From positions 372,001-436,000 of the forward strand of contig NZ_JAUSSF010000001.1 in NCBI RefSeq assembly GCF_030812195.1: DNA of 64,000 nt. The letters run 5' to 3'. Below the pieces are notes generated by a model. It was given only the letters and a program-made list of their open reading frames with translations, ran no database searches and was not told where the DNA came from. The DNA is from Chryseobacterium lathyri (GTDB lineage Bacteria; Bacteroidota; Bacteroidia; Flavobacteriales; Weeksellaceae). The translations under genes were made by a program, and so were the position numbers. This document shows, piece by piece, positions 16,556-26,331 of this stretch (within the stretch, counting starts at the first letter, position 1; the number at the start of each line of letters is the position of its first letter).

Positions 16556-18187
16556 TTACTGAACCTGATTATAATGGATATAATAGTTTTTGTTAAATTC
16601 TACCGGGGTAGTCTTTTTAAGCTTTACTGTTTGCCAGTTTTCGGTAGGATTGATGGTCTGGTCACCGTTAATAATTAAAGGAAGTTTAAGATCCTTAACC
16701 ACATCTTTGTACCGGAATTTTAATGATTCTCCGTTTTGCGAATATTCAAGAGTAGGAATTTTTACTGTTCTTAAATATTGATTGAAGATACTCGACAGGT
16801 CAATTCCTGATTTAGAAGATATATAATCTTCAATCTGTTTTGTAGTAACCGTCTGGTGATAGAAATCTTTGCCTATACCTCTTAGGATCTGTCTGAATTT
16901 TTCATCATTATTGATCACCTGCCGTATAGTATGAAGCATATTGGCTCCTTTCGGATACATATCGCCGCTTCCTTCATTTCTCACGCCATACTTTCCGATA
17001 ATGGGAATATCATTCTCTATGTTGTTACGGACGCCTATGGCATATATGTCGGCCGATTTTTTATCCATATATTTTTCTACGAAAAGAACTTCGGAATACA
17101 TGGTGAAACTCTCATGGATCCACATATCTGCCTGGTCCTTTGCCGTAATATTATTGGCAAACCATTCGTGACCACTTTCATGGATGATGATATAATCCCA
17201 TTTAAGACCTACGCCTGTTCCGGAAAGGTCTCTACCTCTGTAACCGTTTTGATAGTTGTTTCCATAAGCTACATTGCTCTGATGCTCCATACCCAGATAA
17301 GGAGAATCAACCAGTTTGTAAGAATCCTCGTAGAAAGGATATGGCCCGAACCAGTATTCAAATGCAGAAAGCATAGGCTTTACCTGCTGGAACTGTTTTT
17401 TTGCTTTTTCAAGGTTGTAATCTAATACCCAGTAATCCAGGTCAAGCTTTCCTTTTTCACCATCAAACGTATCTTTAAAATTGACATATTTACCAATATT
17501 CGGAATGATAGAATAAGCATTGATCGGATTTTTCACCTCCCACGTATAAGCTGTTTTGCCTCCTTCCGTTTTTTTGTCAGTAAGTCTTCCGTTTCCTACT
17601 CCTACAAGGTCGGTAGGGGTAATGATCTTCATAACAATACCGTTTTCCGGTTCATCACTCCAGATATCCTTTGTCGGAAGCCATATGGATGCTCCGATTC
17701 CTTCATCGGCAACGCTCATCCAAGGGTTTCCTTTTTCATCTTTGGTGAAGACCCAGCCTCCGTCCCAGGGCGCATTTTTTGCAATCGTGGGTTTTCCGGA
17801 ATAGGTTACATTAATTGTATATTTTTCACCTTTTTTGAATTTCTTTTTGGCTGTGATGAAAATAAAATCATCATCCTGTTTATAGTTGACAATCGGAAAA
17901 TTACCTTCCACTTTATCCGCTTTCATCGGCTTCTGCAAATCGATCTGGAAAACAGGATCAGTAACATCTTTAGTAATCTCAAAGCTGATTTTATTATATC
18001 CTTTAATGCTTTTCTCTGCAAAATCCGGCTCTACAGAAAGATCATATTTTTTGACATCCCAGAAATTCCTGAATTGAGTATCAGAGCCTTTTAGTGTATC
18101 CTGTTTTGTGAAAACCTTATCTTTTTCGAAGAACTGTCCGAAAACAAGTCCCGAAGCAAATAAAAGTGTATACGTCAGCTTTTTCAT
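16556..18187 (-). CDS. M1 family aminopeptidase
   Basis: 543 residues with a signal peptide (1-17). A beta-rich N-terminal domain ends in the exopeptidase-type motif GMEHQS (GAMEN in classical members). The zinc site is His336-Glu-x-x-His340 in HESGHEWFAN with Glu359 in WIHESF, the correct 18-residue gap. It is shorter than full-length aminopeptidase N because it lacks the large C-terminal helical domain, as is usual for exported M1 enzymes of this phylum. It probably trims extracytoplasmic peptides. Confidence 0.9.
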   Translation of the reverse strand: MKKLTYTLLFASGLVFGQFFEKDKVFTKQDTLKGSDTQFRNFWDVKKYDLSVEPDFAEKSIKGYNKISFEITKDVTDPVFQIDLQKPMKADKVEGNFPIVNYKQDDDFIFITAKKKFKKGEKYTINVTYSGKPTIAKNAPWDGGWVFTKDEKGNPWMSVADEGIGASIWLPTKDIWSDEPENGIVMKIITPTDLVGVGNGRLTDKKTEGGKTAYTWEVKNPINAYSIIPNIGKYVNFKDTFDGEKGKLDLDYWVLDYNLEKAKKQFQQVKPMLSAFEYWFGPYPFYEDSYKLVDSPYLGMEHQSNVAYGNNYQNGYRGRDLSGTGVGLKWDYIIIHESGHEWFANNITAKDQADMWIHESFTMYSEVLFVEKYMDKKSADIYAIGVRNNIENDIPIIGKYGVRNEGSGDMYPKGANMLHTIRQVINNDEKFRQILRGIGKDFYHQTVTTKQIEDYISSKSGIDLSSIFNQYLRTVKIPTLEYSQNGESLKFRYKDVVKDLKLPLIINGDQTINPTENWQTVKLKKTTPVEFNKNYYIHYNQVQ

Positions 18188-18313
18188 TTAAAATCAAATT
18201 AAATTCTATCAAAAATAGAAAAATTAATGGCACTATGGACTGTACAATAGAAAAATATAAAATGAAATACACAAATAAACTGAAGAACAGAACAGTGATT
18301 ATGGAAAGTAATG

Positions 18314-18342
18314 TATAAAAAAGCCCGGCTAAAACCGGGCTG
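18314..18342 (-). terminator. Terminator of tatC
   Basis: Minus-strand stem AGCCCGG / CCGGGCT with a 6-base loop, followed by six T. The remaining bases to 18187 are AT-rich without a supported ORF. Confidence 0.85.
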
Positions 18343-18400
18343 TGATATGATAAACTATAAAGTTTCAATGATAAACCGGCAATAACTAGCTTGAGCTGTA

Positions 18401-19228
18401 CTACTTCTGTACTGTCGGAAGATTTCCAGCATTTTTCTGAACTTTTTTGTAGGTAAAAGAACACATAATGATACTGAATTCATACAGAATAAGCAGTGGA
18501 AAAGCAGCCATCAGCATACTTAAAACGTCAGCAGGGGTAATGATCGCAGCAACAACCATGATCAGAACAATAGCATGGCGGCGATAGGTCTTCATAAACA
18601 TAGGGGTAAGAATTCCTATGCTGGTAAGGAAATAGATAAGAATAGGGAACAGGAAAATAACTCCCATACCTAAAATTACCTGTAGAAATAAAGTGGTATA
18701 ATCACTTAAGTCATAAAGAGGAATGATGATATCGGAAATCTTAAAAATAACCCCGAAATTCACAGCGAATGGAAGAATCAGGAAGTAACCGCATAAAACC
18801 CCTGTCATAAACAGGATCCACACCGCATTGATAATAAAGATAGAATTCTTTCTCTCCTTAGGATGAAGAGCAGGACCGATAAACCTCCATAATTCCCAAA
18901 CAATATAAGGAAAAGCACCTATCAGACCTCCGAAAACAGAAACAGCCATCATGACATTGAACTGTTGATAAAGCCGCTGTACACGAACCGGAAAATCTTT
19001 TGGAAGATGAATACTGTCTTCCCCTAAAAGCATTCTTGAAAAATGGTTGACTACCCTGAAAGTTGGAAAATCATTTCGGGTCGGACCAAAAAAGATATGA
19101 TCCATGATCCAGTTGATATTGAATCCTACAGCCACAGCAACAATTATAATAGCAATAATTGAGCGGACAAGGTGGCCTCTTAATTCTCCAATATGTCCCA
19201 AAAAGGACATTTCTTTTTTTTCGTCCAT
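18401..19228 (-). CDS. tatC: Sec-independent translocase subunit TatC
   Basis: 275 residues. It opens with the TatC hallmark FLGHIGELRGHLVRS (9-23) and has six hydrophobic segments, with the conserved FGGLIGAFPYIVWELWRF loop after the second. A long acidic first periplasmic loop is typical of Bacteroidota. It is the receptor core of the twin-arginine pathway for folded proteins. No tatA or tatB gene is in the window. It lies in the same orientation as the sugar isomerase gene, 221 bases downstream of it. Confidence 0.95.
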   Translation of the reverse strand: MDEKKEMSFLGHIGELRGHLVRSIIAIIIVAVAVGFNINWIMDHIFFGPTRNDFPTFRVVNHFSRMLLGEDSIHLPKDFPVRVQRLYQQFNVMMAVSVFGGLIGAFPYIVWELWRFIGPALHPKERKNSIFIINAVWILFMTGVLCGYFLILPFAVNFGVIFKISDIIIPLYDLSDYTTLFLQVILGMGVIFLFPILIYFLTSIGILTPMFMKTYRRHAIVLIMVVAAIITPADVLSMLMAAFPLLILYEFSIIMCSFTYKKVQKNAGNLPTVQK

Positions 19229-19372
19229 ATACTAAAGTCTCTCTAAAATAGCAAACCTGTAAAAAGTAAGCCGTTCAAGTCTGCGAAATTATGAAATAAT
19301 AATCAGTATTTAGAATTATTGAGCGTGATTTTGCTGAAGTTTATAAGGGAAATACCTTCACATTTGGTTTTC

Positions 19373-19412
19373 TGAAAAAAACAGACGGTATTTTTATAGA
19401 TACCGTCTGATG
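19373..19412 (-). terminator. Terminator of the sugar isomerase gene
   Basis: Minus-strand stem CAGACGGTAT / ATACCGTCTG, followed by seven T. Confidence 0.85.
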
Positions 19413-19449
19413 ATGTATTGTGGTCAATGAAAAATGATTTTAAACAGAA

Positions 19450-20409
19450 TTAATTGATCCCTTCATCAAGCAATGTATGAAGATCAATGATTCCGAAGTA
19501 TTTTCCGTTTTCTGTAACGATGAGCTGGCCGATATTGTTTTCTTTCAGGATTTTCATAGCCTCTTTAGCGAGAGTATCCCTTTCAATGGTTTTAGGGTTG
19601 GCAGACATGATATCTTTTGCCTGGATCTTGCTGATATCATCACCTTTCATCAGCATTCTTCTCAAATCCCCGTCGGTGATCACTCCAATGATTTTTTCGT
19701 TACGTGTTACTACTGTGATTCCATGGCTTGATGCACTGATTGAAATAATAACATCTCTTACCGGAGCATTTTCTTCAACCTGAGGCTTCTGAGGGGATAG
19801 GAACTGATCTACTTTTGAAACCAGGTTCTTTCCTAAGCTTCCTCCCGGATGAAATTTGGCAAAATCATTCTCTCTGAAATCATTCAGCTCCATCAAAGCA
19901 ACAGCCATAGCATCACCAAGTGCCATCTGGATCGTTGTGGAGCTTGTGGGTGCCAGTTTATTAGGACAGGCTTCCACGTCTACATGGGTGTCCAGAACAA
20001 TTTCAGAGAACTCAGCAAGTTTACTGCTTCTATTTCCTGTCATCCCGATCAGGGCAGAAGAATAATCTCTTAAATAAGGAACAAGGTTTGCTATTTCAGG
20101 GGAATTTCCGGAATTAGAGATGCATAAAACCACATCCTGTTTCTGGATTACCCCAAGATCTCCATGGATGGCCTCAGAAGCGTGAAGGAATTGTGACGGA
20201 GTGCCTGTAGAATTTAAAGTAGCCACAATTTTATTGCCTACGTGGGCAGATTTTCCGATCCCCACAACAATTAATTTCCCTTTTGCCGAATGAATAATCT
20301 CTACTGCTCTGGCAAAATCTTCATTGATTCTGTTCTTTAATTTTTCAAGTTCTGAAATTTCTATCTCTAAAGTGCTTTTGGCAATTGAAATAATGTCGGT
20401 TCTTTCCAT
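19450..20409 (-). CDS. kdsD: Arabinose-5-phosphate isomerase (KpsF/GutQ family)
   Basis: 319 residues. An SIS domain (about 30-170) contains VVGIGKSAHVGNK and LHASEAIHGDLG, followed by two CBS domains (about 200-255 and 265-319). This is the standard KdsD layout: isomerisation of ribulose-5-phosphate to arabinose-5-phosphate, the first step of Kdo synthesis for lipopolysaccharide. It diverges from recQ across 158 bases. Family assignment is firm; the substrate follows from family precedent. Confidence 0.92.
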   Translation of the reverse strand: MERTDIISIAKSTLEIEISELEKLKNRINEDFARAVEIIHSAKGKLIVVGIGKSAHVGNKIVATLNSTGTPSQFLHASEAIHGDLGVIQKQDVVLCISNSGNSPEIANLVPYLRDYSSALIGMTGNRSSKLAEFSEIVLDTHVDVEACPNKLAPTSSTTIQMALGDAMAVALMELNDFRENDFAKFHPGGSLGKNLVSKVDQFLSPQKPQVEENAPVRDVIISISASSHGITVVTRNEKIIGVITDGDLRRMLMKGDDISKIQAKDIMSANPKTIERDTLAKEAMKILKENNIGQLIVTENGKYFGIIDLHTLLDEGIN

Positions 20410-20527
20410 TTTATAATTTTAAAGCATACAAAAAATCCATTAAAAAACGTTATATTTAAAAAAGAATATTTAATATAAGTTTTATTTTTTATAAATTCGT
20501 TCGCTTTTATTTTAAGCAGAATTTTTA

Positions 20528-20535
20528 TAACTTTG
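20528..20535 (+). promoter_or_regulatory. -7 box of recQ
   Basis: TAACTTTG, about 25 bases before the predicted transcription start-to-ATG interval ends at 20568. No clear TTG is found at -33. Confidence 0.5.
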
Positions 20536-20567
20536 GGTTGGATGCAAATTTAGCAATAGAAAATTAG

Positions 20568-22772
20568 ATGAACGCAAAAAAAGCCAATTTATCAGGCGAA
20601 TTGAAAAAGTATTTCGGGTTTTCTACATTTAAAGGCCAGCAGGAACAAATTATTGAAAACCTACTCAGTGGGAAGGATATATTTGTCTTAATGCCGACAG
20701 GAGGTGGTAAATCATTATGCTATCAACTTCCGGCACTTATTTCAGAAGGTACGGCAATAGTAGTTTCGCCCTTAATAGCGTTAATGAAGAATCAGGTAGA
20801 TGCGGTCAACGGTCTTTCATCTGATGACGGAGTAGCGCACGTTTTAAATTCATCATTAAATAAGACACAGACCAAACAGGTTTTTGACGACATCAAAGGA
20901 GGCAAGACCAAGCTTTTGTATGTCGCTCCGGAATCGTTGATCAAAGATGATTATCTGGATTTCCTTAAAGAAGTTAAGATTTCTTTCGTGGCTATTGATG
21001 AAGCGCACTGTATTTCAGAATGGGGACATGATTTCAGACCCGAATACAGAAATCTGAAATCGATTATTGACAGGATTGCGGAGGTTCCGGTGATCGCTTT
21101 AACAGCTACCGCAACGCCAAAAGTTCAGGATGACATCCAGAAAACTTTAGGAATGAGTGACGCGTTGGTTTTTAAAGAAAGTTTCAACCGTCCGAATCTT
21201 TATTATGAAGTACGTCCTAAAGTCAATGTAGATAAGGAGATCGTAAGATTTATCAATCAACATAAAGGGAAATCGGGCATTGTTTACTGCTTAAGCAGAA
21301 GAAAAGTGGAAGAATTTGCCCAGCTGCTGCAGGTAAACGGGATCAATGCGCTTCCATACCATGCCGGCCTGGACCAGAAAGTGAGGGTAGCCAATCAGGA
21401 TAAATTTCTAATGGAAGAAGTAGATGTTATTGTAGCTACAATAGCCTTTGGAATGGGGATCGACAAGCCGGATGTACGTTTCGTGATCCACTATGATTTT
21501 CCTAAATCCCTGGAAAGCTATTATCAGGAAACAGGAAGGGCAGGACGAGACGGTGGCGAAGGTCATTGTCTGGCATTTTATGACCCTAAGGATATTGAAA
21601 AACTGGAGAAATTCCTCGCTCAGAAACCTGTTTCCGAAAGAGAAATCGGATTACAGCTTTTAAATGAGGTGGTGGGCTATGCTGAAACCTCAATGAGCAG
21701 AAGACAGTATATTCTTTATTATTTCGGTGAGAACTTTGACCCCGTAAAAGGAGATGGAGCCAATATGTGTGACAACTCTTCTAACCCTCCAAAATTAAAA
21801 GAAGCAACATCGGATCTGAAAAAGGTTTTGACACTTATTAAAGATACCGGAGAAAAATTCAAGTCTAAAGATCTGATCTCAGTGATTGTCGGAAAAGAAA
21901 ATGCAGTGACAAAATCATATAAATTAGAGCAGACTTCTCATTTCGGTTTTGGAAAAGAGGAAAAAGACAACTACTGGAAAACTATTTTGAGGCAGGCTAC
22001 TGTTCAGGGTTTTCTGCAGAAAGATATTGAAACCTACGGTGTTTTGAAAATGTCTGATAAGGCAAGAAACTTCTTAGAAAAACAATCTAAAGAACCATTC
22101 TTAATTGCAGAAGACAGGGAATTTGATCTTTCCCAGACCAAAGCAGAGAGCGAGCAGGTACAGATGCAGGCCAGCACAGGTTTGGATCAGAATCTCTTCG
22201 GGCAGTTAAAAGATCTGAGAAAAAAAGTAGCCAAAAAACATGGAATTCCGCCTTACACGGTTTTCATGGATCCAAGTCTGGAAGATATGACTGTTCAGTA
22301 TCCTATTTCACTGGAAGAAATTGCTAAGATCTATGGGGTAGGAGAAGGAAAAGCCAAAAAGTATGGTAAAGAATTCGCAGACTTTATTAAAGCTTACGTT
22401 GAAGAAAATAATATCGAACGTACGCAGGATATGGTTTTGAAACAGGTGGCAAACAAATCCAGCCATAAAGTTTTCATTATCCAGAGTACCGATAAAAAAA
22501 TAGACCTCGAAGACATTGCAAGAGCCAAAAACCTTTCCATGAATGAACTTTTAAAAGAAATGGAAAGTATCGTTTATCAGGGGACCAAGCTGAATATCGA
22601 CTATTATATTGAAGATAATTTCGATGAAGATATTGTAGACGGCTTCATGGAATTCATGACCGAATCTGAAAGTGACAGCATGAAAGTGCTTCTCGATGAA
22701 TTCGGAGATGAGCTTTCTGATGAGGAGGTGAGAATGCTGAGGATAAAATTCATCAGCGATGTAGCAAATTAA
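20568..22772 (+). CDS. recQ: ATP-dependent DNA helicase RecQ
   Basis: 734 residues. Walker A is PTGGGKS (43-49, Lys48), the DEAH box is at 144-147, and the RecQ loop is [19 protein letters not shown]. Motif VI is [10 protein letters not shown]. An HRDC domain is near 540-620, with an extra C-terminal acidic and helical region. The zinc-binding subdomain (about 374-405, [11 protein letters not shown] to NMCDNS) keeps only one of the usual four cysteines, so this copy probably does not bind zinc there. It unwinds DNA 3'-5' in recombination and repair. Confidence 0.95.
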   Translation: MNAKKANLSGELKKYFGFSTFKGQQEQIIENLLSGKDIFVLMPTGGGKSLCYQLPALISEGTAIVVSPLIALMKNQVDAVNGLSSDDGVAHVLNSSLNKTQTKQVFDDIKGGKTKLLYVAPESLIKDDYLDFLKEVKISFVAIDEAHCISEWGHDFRPEYRNLKSIIDRIAEVPVIALTATATPKVQDDIQKTLGMSDALVFKESFNRPNLYYEVRPKVNVDKEIVRFINQHKGKSGIVYCLSRRKVEEFAQLLQVNGINALPYHAGLDQKVRVANQDKFLMEEVDVIVATIAFGMGIDKPDVRFVIHYDFPKSLESYYQETGRAGRDGGEGHCLAFYDPKDIEKLEKFLAQKPVSEREIGLQLLNEVVGYAETSMSRRQYILYYFGENFDPVKGDGANMCDNSSNPPKLKEATSDLKKVLTLIKDTGEKFKSKDLISVIVGKENAVTKSYKLEQTSHFGFGKEEKDNYWKTILRQATVQGFLQKDIETYGVLKMSDKARNFLEKQSKEPFLIAEDREFDLSQTKAESEQVQMQASTGLDQNLFGQLKDLRKKVAKKHGIPPYTVFMDPSLEDMTVQYPISLEEIAKIYGVGEGKAKKYGKEFADFIKAYVEENNIERTQDMVLKQVANKSSHKVFIIQSTDKKIDLEDIARAKNLSMNELLKEMESIVYQGTKLNIDYYIEDNFDEDIVDGFMEFMTESESDSMKVLLDEFGDELSDEEVRMLRIKFISDVAN

Positions 22773-22796
22773 AAAAATCCAGTATATTTTAAACAT

Positions 22797-22824
22797 AAGC
22801 TCTTCTTTGGAAGGGCTTTTTTAA
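22797..22824 (+). terminator. Terminator of recQ
   Basis: Stem AGCTCTTC / GGAAGGGCT (one G-T pair) followed by six T. Confidence 0.7.
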
Positions 22825-22910
22825 GCTAATAACTTGTTTTATTAACTTTAATGAAATGTTCCGGATACCAATATTTGAAACTTAATAAAACTTTTTACTA
22901 ACTTTAACTG

Positions 22911-23993
22911 ATGAAAAAAATATCTGTCATATTTATTCTGCCGGACCTGGAAACCGGTGGTGCAGAAAGAATTGTTACCACCATAGCCAATCACCTTTCA
23001 AGAGACCGGTTTGAACCAAAAATCCTATTGCTTCGCAAACAGGGCGGATATCTTAATTTTCTTAAAAAAGATGTTGAAATTATAGACATCAATACGGAAA
23101 GGATCAGGCATTCTTTAAAGCCTATTTTAGGTGAGATTTATCGTAGAAAACCCGATATTGTATTTTCAGGTTTTGGTGAAGTAAATGCTTATCTGGCCTT
23201 ATTTATTAGGCTTTTCCCAAGGACAAAATTCATTGCCAGGGAAACAAATGTAGTTACACAGCATGTAACCCGGAAAGAGATTAAATTCTTCTATAATTTT
23301 TATAATAATTATCAGAGGATCATTGCTCAGAGTGATGATATGATGCATGATCTTGTAGATAATTTTAACATTAAAAAGAAGAAAATAGTAAAAATAAACA
23401 ACCCTGTCGATTTTGATTTTATCAATGAAAAATTGGGCGTTTCTGCCAAGCCGGAAAGTTTTAAATACAACTATAAAAATGTTGTGGCCATAGGAAATCT
23501 ATCAGCCAGAAAAGGTTTTGACAACCTGCTGAAAGTATTTTCAAGGCTTAAAAATGAAAATATTATGCTTCACATTCTGGGCGATGGGAAAGATAAAGAC
23601 GTATTGCTCCAAATGAAAGATTTTCTGGGACTGAAAAATGTTATTTTCCATGGCAGGCAGGATAATCCTTACCAGTATTTAAAATACGCAGATCTCTTCA
23701 TTCTGTCTTCAAGATATGAAGGTTTCCCGAATGTTCTTTTGGAGGCAGGGGCCTGCGGAACTTATTCTTTGGCCAATAACTGTCCGGGAGGTATCAATGA
23801 GATCATTCAGCATCAGGTGAACGGAGAAGTTTCAAATATTGAAAATTATGAAGATTTTTCCCAAAAAATCATGAAAGTTTTACAGGGAAATTATAACCGT
23901 GACGGAATAAAAAATTCTATAAGGTCGAGATTTTCAAAGGATATTATTCTGGACAAATATGAGAAGGTTTTGTTGGATCTGATGAAGAAATAA
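22911..23993 (+). CDS. GT4-family glycosyltransferase
   Basis: 360 residues with the GT-B fold signature. The N-terminal part has LPDLETGGAERIV, a classic GT4 acceptor-side motif, and the C-terminal part has VAIGNLSARKGFDNLL and the EX7E-type motif in SSRYEGFPNVLLEAGACG. It should transfer a nucleotide-activated sugar to a polysaccharide, lipid or glycan acceptor at the inner membrane face. No other glycan genes are adjacent, so the product is unknown. Apparently monocistronic. Confidence 0.9.
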   Translation: MKKISVIFILPDLETGGAERIVTTIANHLSRDRFEPKILLLRKQGGYLNFLKKDVEIIDINTERIRHSLKPILGEIYRRKPDIVFSGFGEVNAYLALFIRLFPRTKFIARETNVVTQHVTRKEIKFFYNFYNNYQRIIAQSDDMMHDLVDNFNIKKKKIVKINNPVDFDFINEKLGVSAKPESFKYNYKNVVAIGNLSARKGFDNLLKVFSRLKNENIMLHILGDGKDKDVLLQMKDFLGLKNVIFHGRQDNPYQYLKYADLFILSSRYEGFPNVLLEAGACGTYSLANNCPGGINEIIQHQVNGEVSNIENYEDFSQKIMKVLQGNYNRDGIKNSIRSRFSKDIILDKYEKVLLDLMKK

Positions 23994-24001
23994 TTGTTGG
24001 A

Positions 24002-24033
24002 TTTGCGTTATGGATTCGTATTTTTTACATTTG
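24002..24033 (+). promoter_or_regulatory. Promoter of the four-cysteine protein gene
   Basis: TTTG (24002-24005), 20 bases, then TACATTTG (24026-24033). Confidence 0.65.
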
Positions 24034-24067
24034 ACCTTTAATTTTTATTTAAAATCAATATTCATCA

Positions 24068-24418
24068 ATGAATAAAATCCCCAAAATTGGATGTGCTTGT
24101 GAAAAACCGAGCTCAAACTATACCGAATACCGAAGTTCTGAATTAGGAATAGACCATACTAACGGAAGATATGCAGAAGTAACGATTCAACAGTGCAAAC
24201 TTTGTCAAAGAATATGGATCCGTTATTTTGTTGAATTTGAACATTATTCTAAATCGGGAAGATGGTACAAAGGAATCGTTTCGAAAAAAGACCGCTTACA
24301 AATAACCCCTGAAAATACGGTTGACTATTTAGAAAACCTTGAATGGTATGTTTATGGAGGTTCGTTTTTTGAAAGTACCGGAACCTTTGGGCAGGGAAAA
24401 ATAAATGTAGATGCATGA
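24068..24418 (+). CDS. Small four-cysteine protein of unknown function
   Basis: 116 residues, no signal peptide. CAC near the N-terminus (Cys9, Cys11) and CKLC (Cys43, Cys46) could form one zinc site. Aromatic-rich segments (RIWIRYFVEFEHYSKSGRWYKG and NLEWYVYGGSFFES) suggest a compact beta protein. It has its own good promoter. I do not recognise a family, and the neighbours give no functional hint. Confidence 0.7.
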   Translation: MNKIPKIGCACEKPSSNYTEYRSSELGIDHTNGRYAEVTIQQCKLCQRIWIRYFVEFEHYSKSGRWYKGIVSKKDRLQITPENTVDYLENLEWYVYGGSFFESTGTFGQGKINVDA

Positions 24419-24550
24419 GTTCTGTAAAAATATAGATGAGTAAATTGGAATTCCTCATATTTTTCTTGCAGTAATTATATAGATAAATGCCAATAGATAC
24501 TCATTATTTTTTTTAAATCCAAAATGATATATAAACTTGACAAAACTCAC

Positions 24551-24581
24551 TTGGGAGTGTGGCAATTAATCAGTAAATTTG
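24551..24581 (+). promoter_or_regulatory. Promoter of lpdA
   Basis: TTG (24551-24553), 20 bases, then TAAATTTG (24574-24581), leaving a leader of about 37 bases. Confidence 0.65.
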
Positions 24582-24624
24582 TGAGAATTAAGAAAGATAA
24601 TAATAAACAAATTCATACAATAAC

Positions 24625-26028
24625 ATGAGTCAATTCGATGTTACCGTAATCGGTTCTGGTCCTGGAGGTTATGTAGCTGCGATCCGTGCAGCACAGTTAG
24701 GTTTCAAAACAGCAATTATTGAGAAATATTCAACTTTAGGCGGAACATGTCTTAACGTTGGATGTATTCCGTCAAAAGCGCTTTTAGACAGCTCTGAGCA
24801 TTTCGAAAACGCGAAGCACAACTTTGCCGGCCACGGAATCATTATCAATGAACCACAGGCTGATATTGCAAGAATGATTGAGCGTAAGAACGAAGTGGTA
24901 AAACAGAATACAGATGGAATCAACTACCTGATGAGCAAAAACAAAATCACTGTTTTTGAGGGATTGGGAAGTTTCGAATCTGCTACTCAGATCAAAGTAG
25001 CGAAAAACGACGGTTCTTCTGAAACCATCGAATCCAAATATACCATTATTGCAACAGGTTCCAAGCCGTCTTCTTTACCTTTTATTTCTATTGATAAAGA
25101 AAGAGTGATCACTTCTACAGAAGCATTAAACCTTAAAGAAATTCCTAAGCACTTGGTAGTAATCGGTGGTGGAGTAATCGGTCTTGAATTAGGTTCTGTA
25201 TACTTAAGATTGGGAGCTCAGGTAACTGTTGTTGAATTCATGGATAAGATCATTCCTGGAATGGACGGAGCTTTAAGCAAGGAACTGACTAAAGTTCTTA
25301 AGAAACAAGGAATGAAATTTATGCTTTCTACTGCTGTTTCTGCTGTTGAAAGAAACGGAGATACCGTAAAGATCACCGCTAAAGACAAAAAAGGAGAAGA
25401 AGTAACGGTAGAAGGGGATTACTGTCTAGTATCTGTAGGTAGAAAGCCTTACACAGACGGTCTTGCTCTTGAAAAGGCAGGGGTTGAACTTGACGAAAGA
25501 GGAAGAGTAAAAACAAACGACCATTTACAGACTAACATTGCCAACATCTATGCGATCGGTGATGTGATCAAAGGAGCGATGCTTGCTCACAAAGCGGAAG
25601 AAGAAGGAGTTTTGGTTGCTGAAATCCTGGCAGGCCAGAAACCTCATATCAACTACAACCTGATCCCTGGTGTTGTGTACACTTGGCCTGAAGTTGCCGG
25701 AGTTGGTAAAACAGAAGAGCAGCTGAAAGAAGAAGGAGTAGCTTACAAAGTGGGTTCTTTCCCTATGAGAGCGTTAGGTAGAAGCCGTGCAAGTGGTGAT
25801 GTCGACGGTCTTGTAAAGATCATTGCAGACGAAAAAACAGACGAAGTATTAGGAATGCATATCATTGGAGCCAGAGCTGCCGACCTTATTGCAGAAGGGG
25901 TAATTGCTATGGAATTCCGTGCAAGTGCTGAAGATATTGCAAGAAGCTCTCATGCCCACCCAACGTATGCGGAAGCTATTAAAGAAGCGGCTTTAGATGC
26001 AACAGGGAAGAGACCTATACATATGTAA
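24625..26028 (+). CDS. lpdA: Dihydrolipoyl dehydrogenase (E3)
   Basis: 467 residues, full length. The FAD-binding GSGPGGYVAAIRA opens the protein, the redox disulfide is in GGTCLNVGCIPSKAL, NAD binding is at VVIGGGVIGLELGSV, and the C-terminal HAHPTYAEA supplies the His-Glu pair. It reoxidises the lipoyl group of the pyruvate, 2-oxoglutarate or branched-chain dehydrogenase complexes or the glycine cleavage system. It stands alone here, so it may be shared between complexes. Codon use is markedly optimised, consistent with high expression. Confidence 0.96.
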   Translation: MSQFDVTVIGSGPGGYVAAIRAAQLGFKTAIIEKYSTLGGTCLNVGCIPSKALLDSSEHFENAKHNFAGHGIIINEPQADIARMIERKNEVVKQNTDGINYLMSKNKITVFEGLGSFESATQIKVAKNDGSSETIESKYTIIATGSKPSSLPFISIDKERVITSTEALNLKEIPKHLVVIGGGVIGLELGSVYLRLGAQVTVVEFMDKIIPGMDGALSKELTKVLKKQGMKFMLSTAVSAVERNGDTVKITAKDKKGEEVTVEGDYCLVSVGRKPYTDGLALEKAGVELDERGRVKTNDHLQTNIANIYAIGDVIKGAMLAHKAEEEGVLVAEILAGQKPHINYNLIPGVVYTWPEVAGVGKTEEQLKEEGVAYKVGSFPMRALGRSRASGDVDGLVKIIADEKTDEVLGMHIIGARAADLIAEGVIAMEFRASAEDIARSSHAHPTYAEAIKEAALDATGKRPIHM

Positions 26029-26066
26029 TTTTGATTGAAAGATTTAAAATTCAAATATTTAAAATT

Positions 26067-26095
26067 AAAGAGAAGCAAAATGCTTCTCTTTTTTT
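26067..26095 (+). terminator. Terminator of lpdA
   Basis: Stem AAAGAGAAGCA / TGCTTCTCTTT with a 3-base loop, then more T. Confidence 0.85.
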
Positions 26096-26142
26096 ATAAC
26101 CAAATAAAAATGATTATTTATCTTTATAATTCCTCTTTTGAT

Positions 26143-26226
26143 CTATTCTTAAAGCAGAAATAAGCCGGATATTTGAATGAGAATAAATTTAAAATTATGA
26201 AATATCCTATTCTTAAGGCAGAAATA
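26143..26226. repeat. Short direct repeat pair
   Basis: A 20-base word at 26143-26162 recurs at 26207-26226 with one mismatch (CTATTCTTAA, then AG or GG, then CAGAAATA). The offset is 64 bases. It lies in a 303-base gene-free gap and may be a duplication scar. Confidence 0.55.
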
Positions 26227-26318
26227 TGTCTGATGAGTTGCTAGAAAAGATGTATGGAAAGTTGAAAGAGATACAGGTCTACTTCAATGTACACGATAAG
26301 AATAAACCTAGAAATTAA
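26226..26318 (+). CDS. Possible 30-residue ORF
   Basis: ATG ORF beginning MSDELLEKMYGKLKEIQ, in the gap between lpdA and the convergent outer-membrane-like gene. It starts inside the second copy of the direct repeat. No promoter or homology is recognised; it could be chance or a gene fragment. Confidence 0.2.
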   Translation: MSDELLEKMYGKLKEIQVYFNVHDKNKPRN

Positions 26319-26331
26319 GCTGAGGCTGATA

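Noticed and set aside
18117-18464. 115-residue hydrophobic frame between tatC and the M1 peptidase gene
   Set aside because: It runs through the tatC terminator and overlaps the ends of both genes; the hydrophobicity comes from AT-rich sequence.
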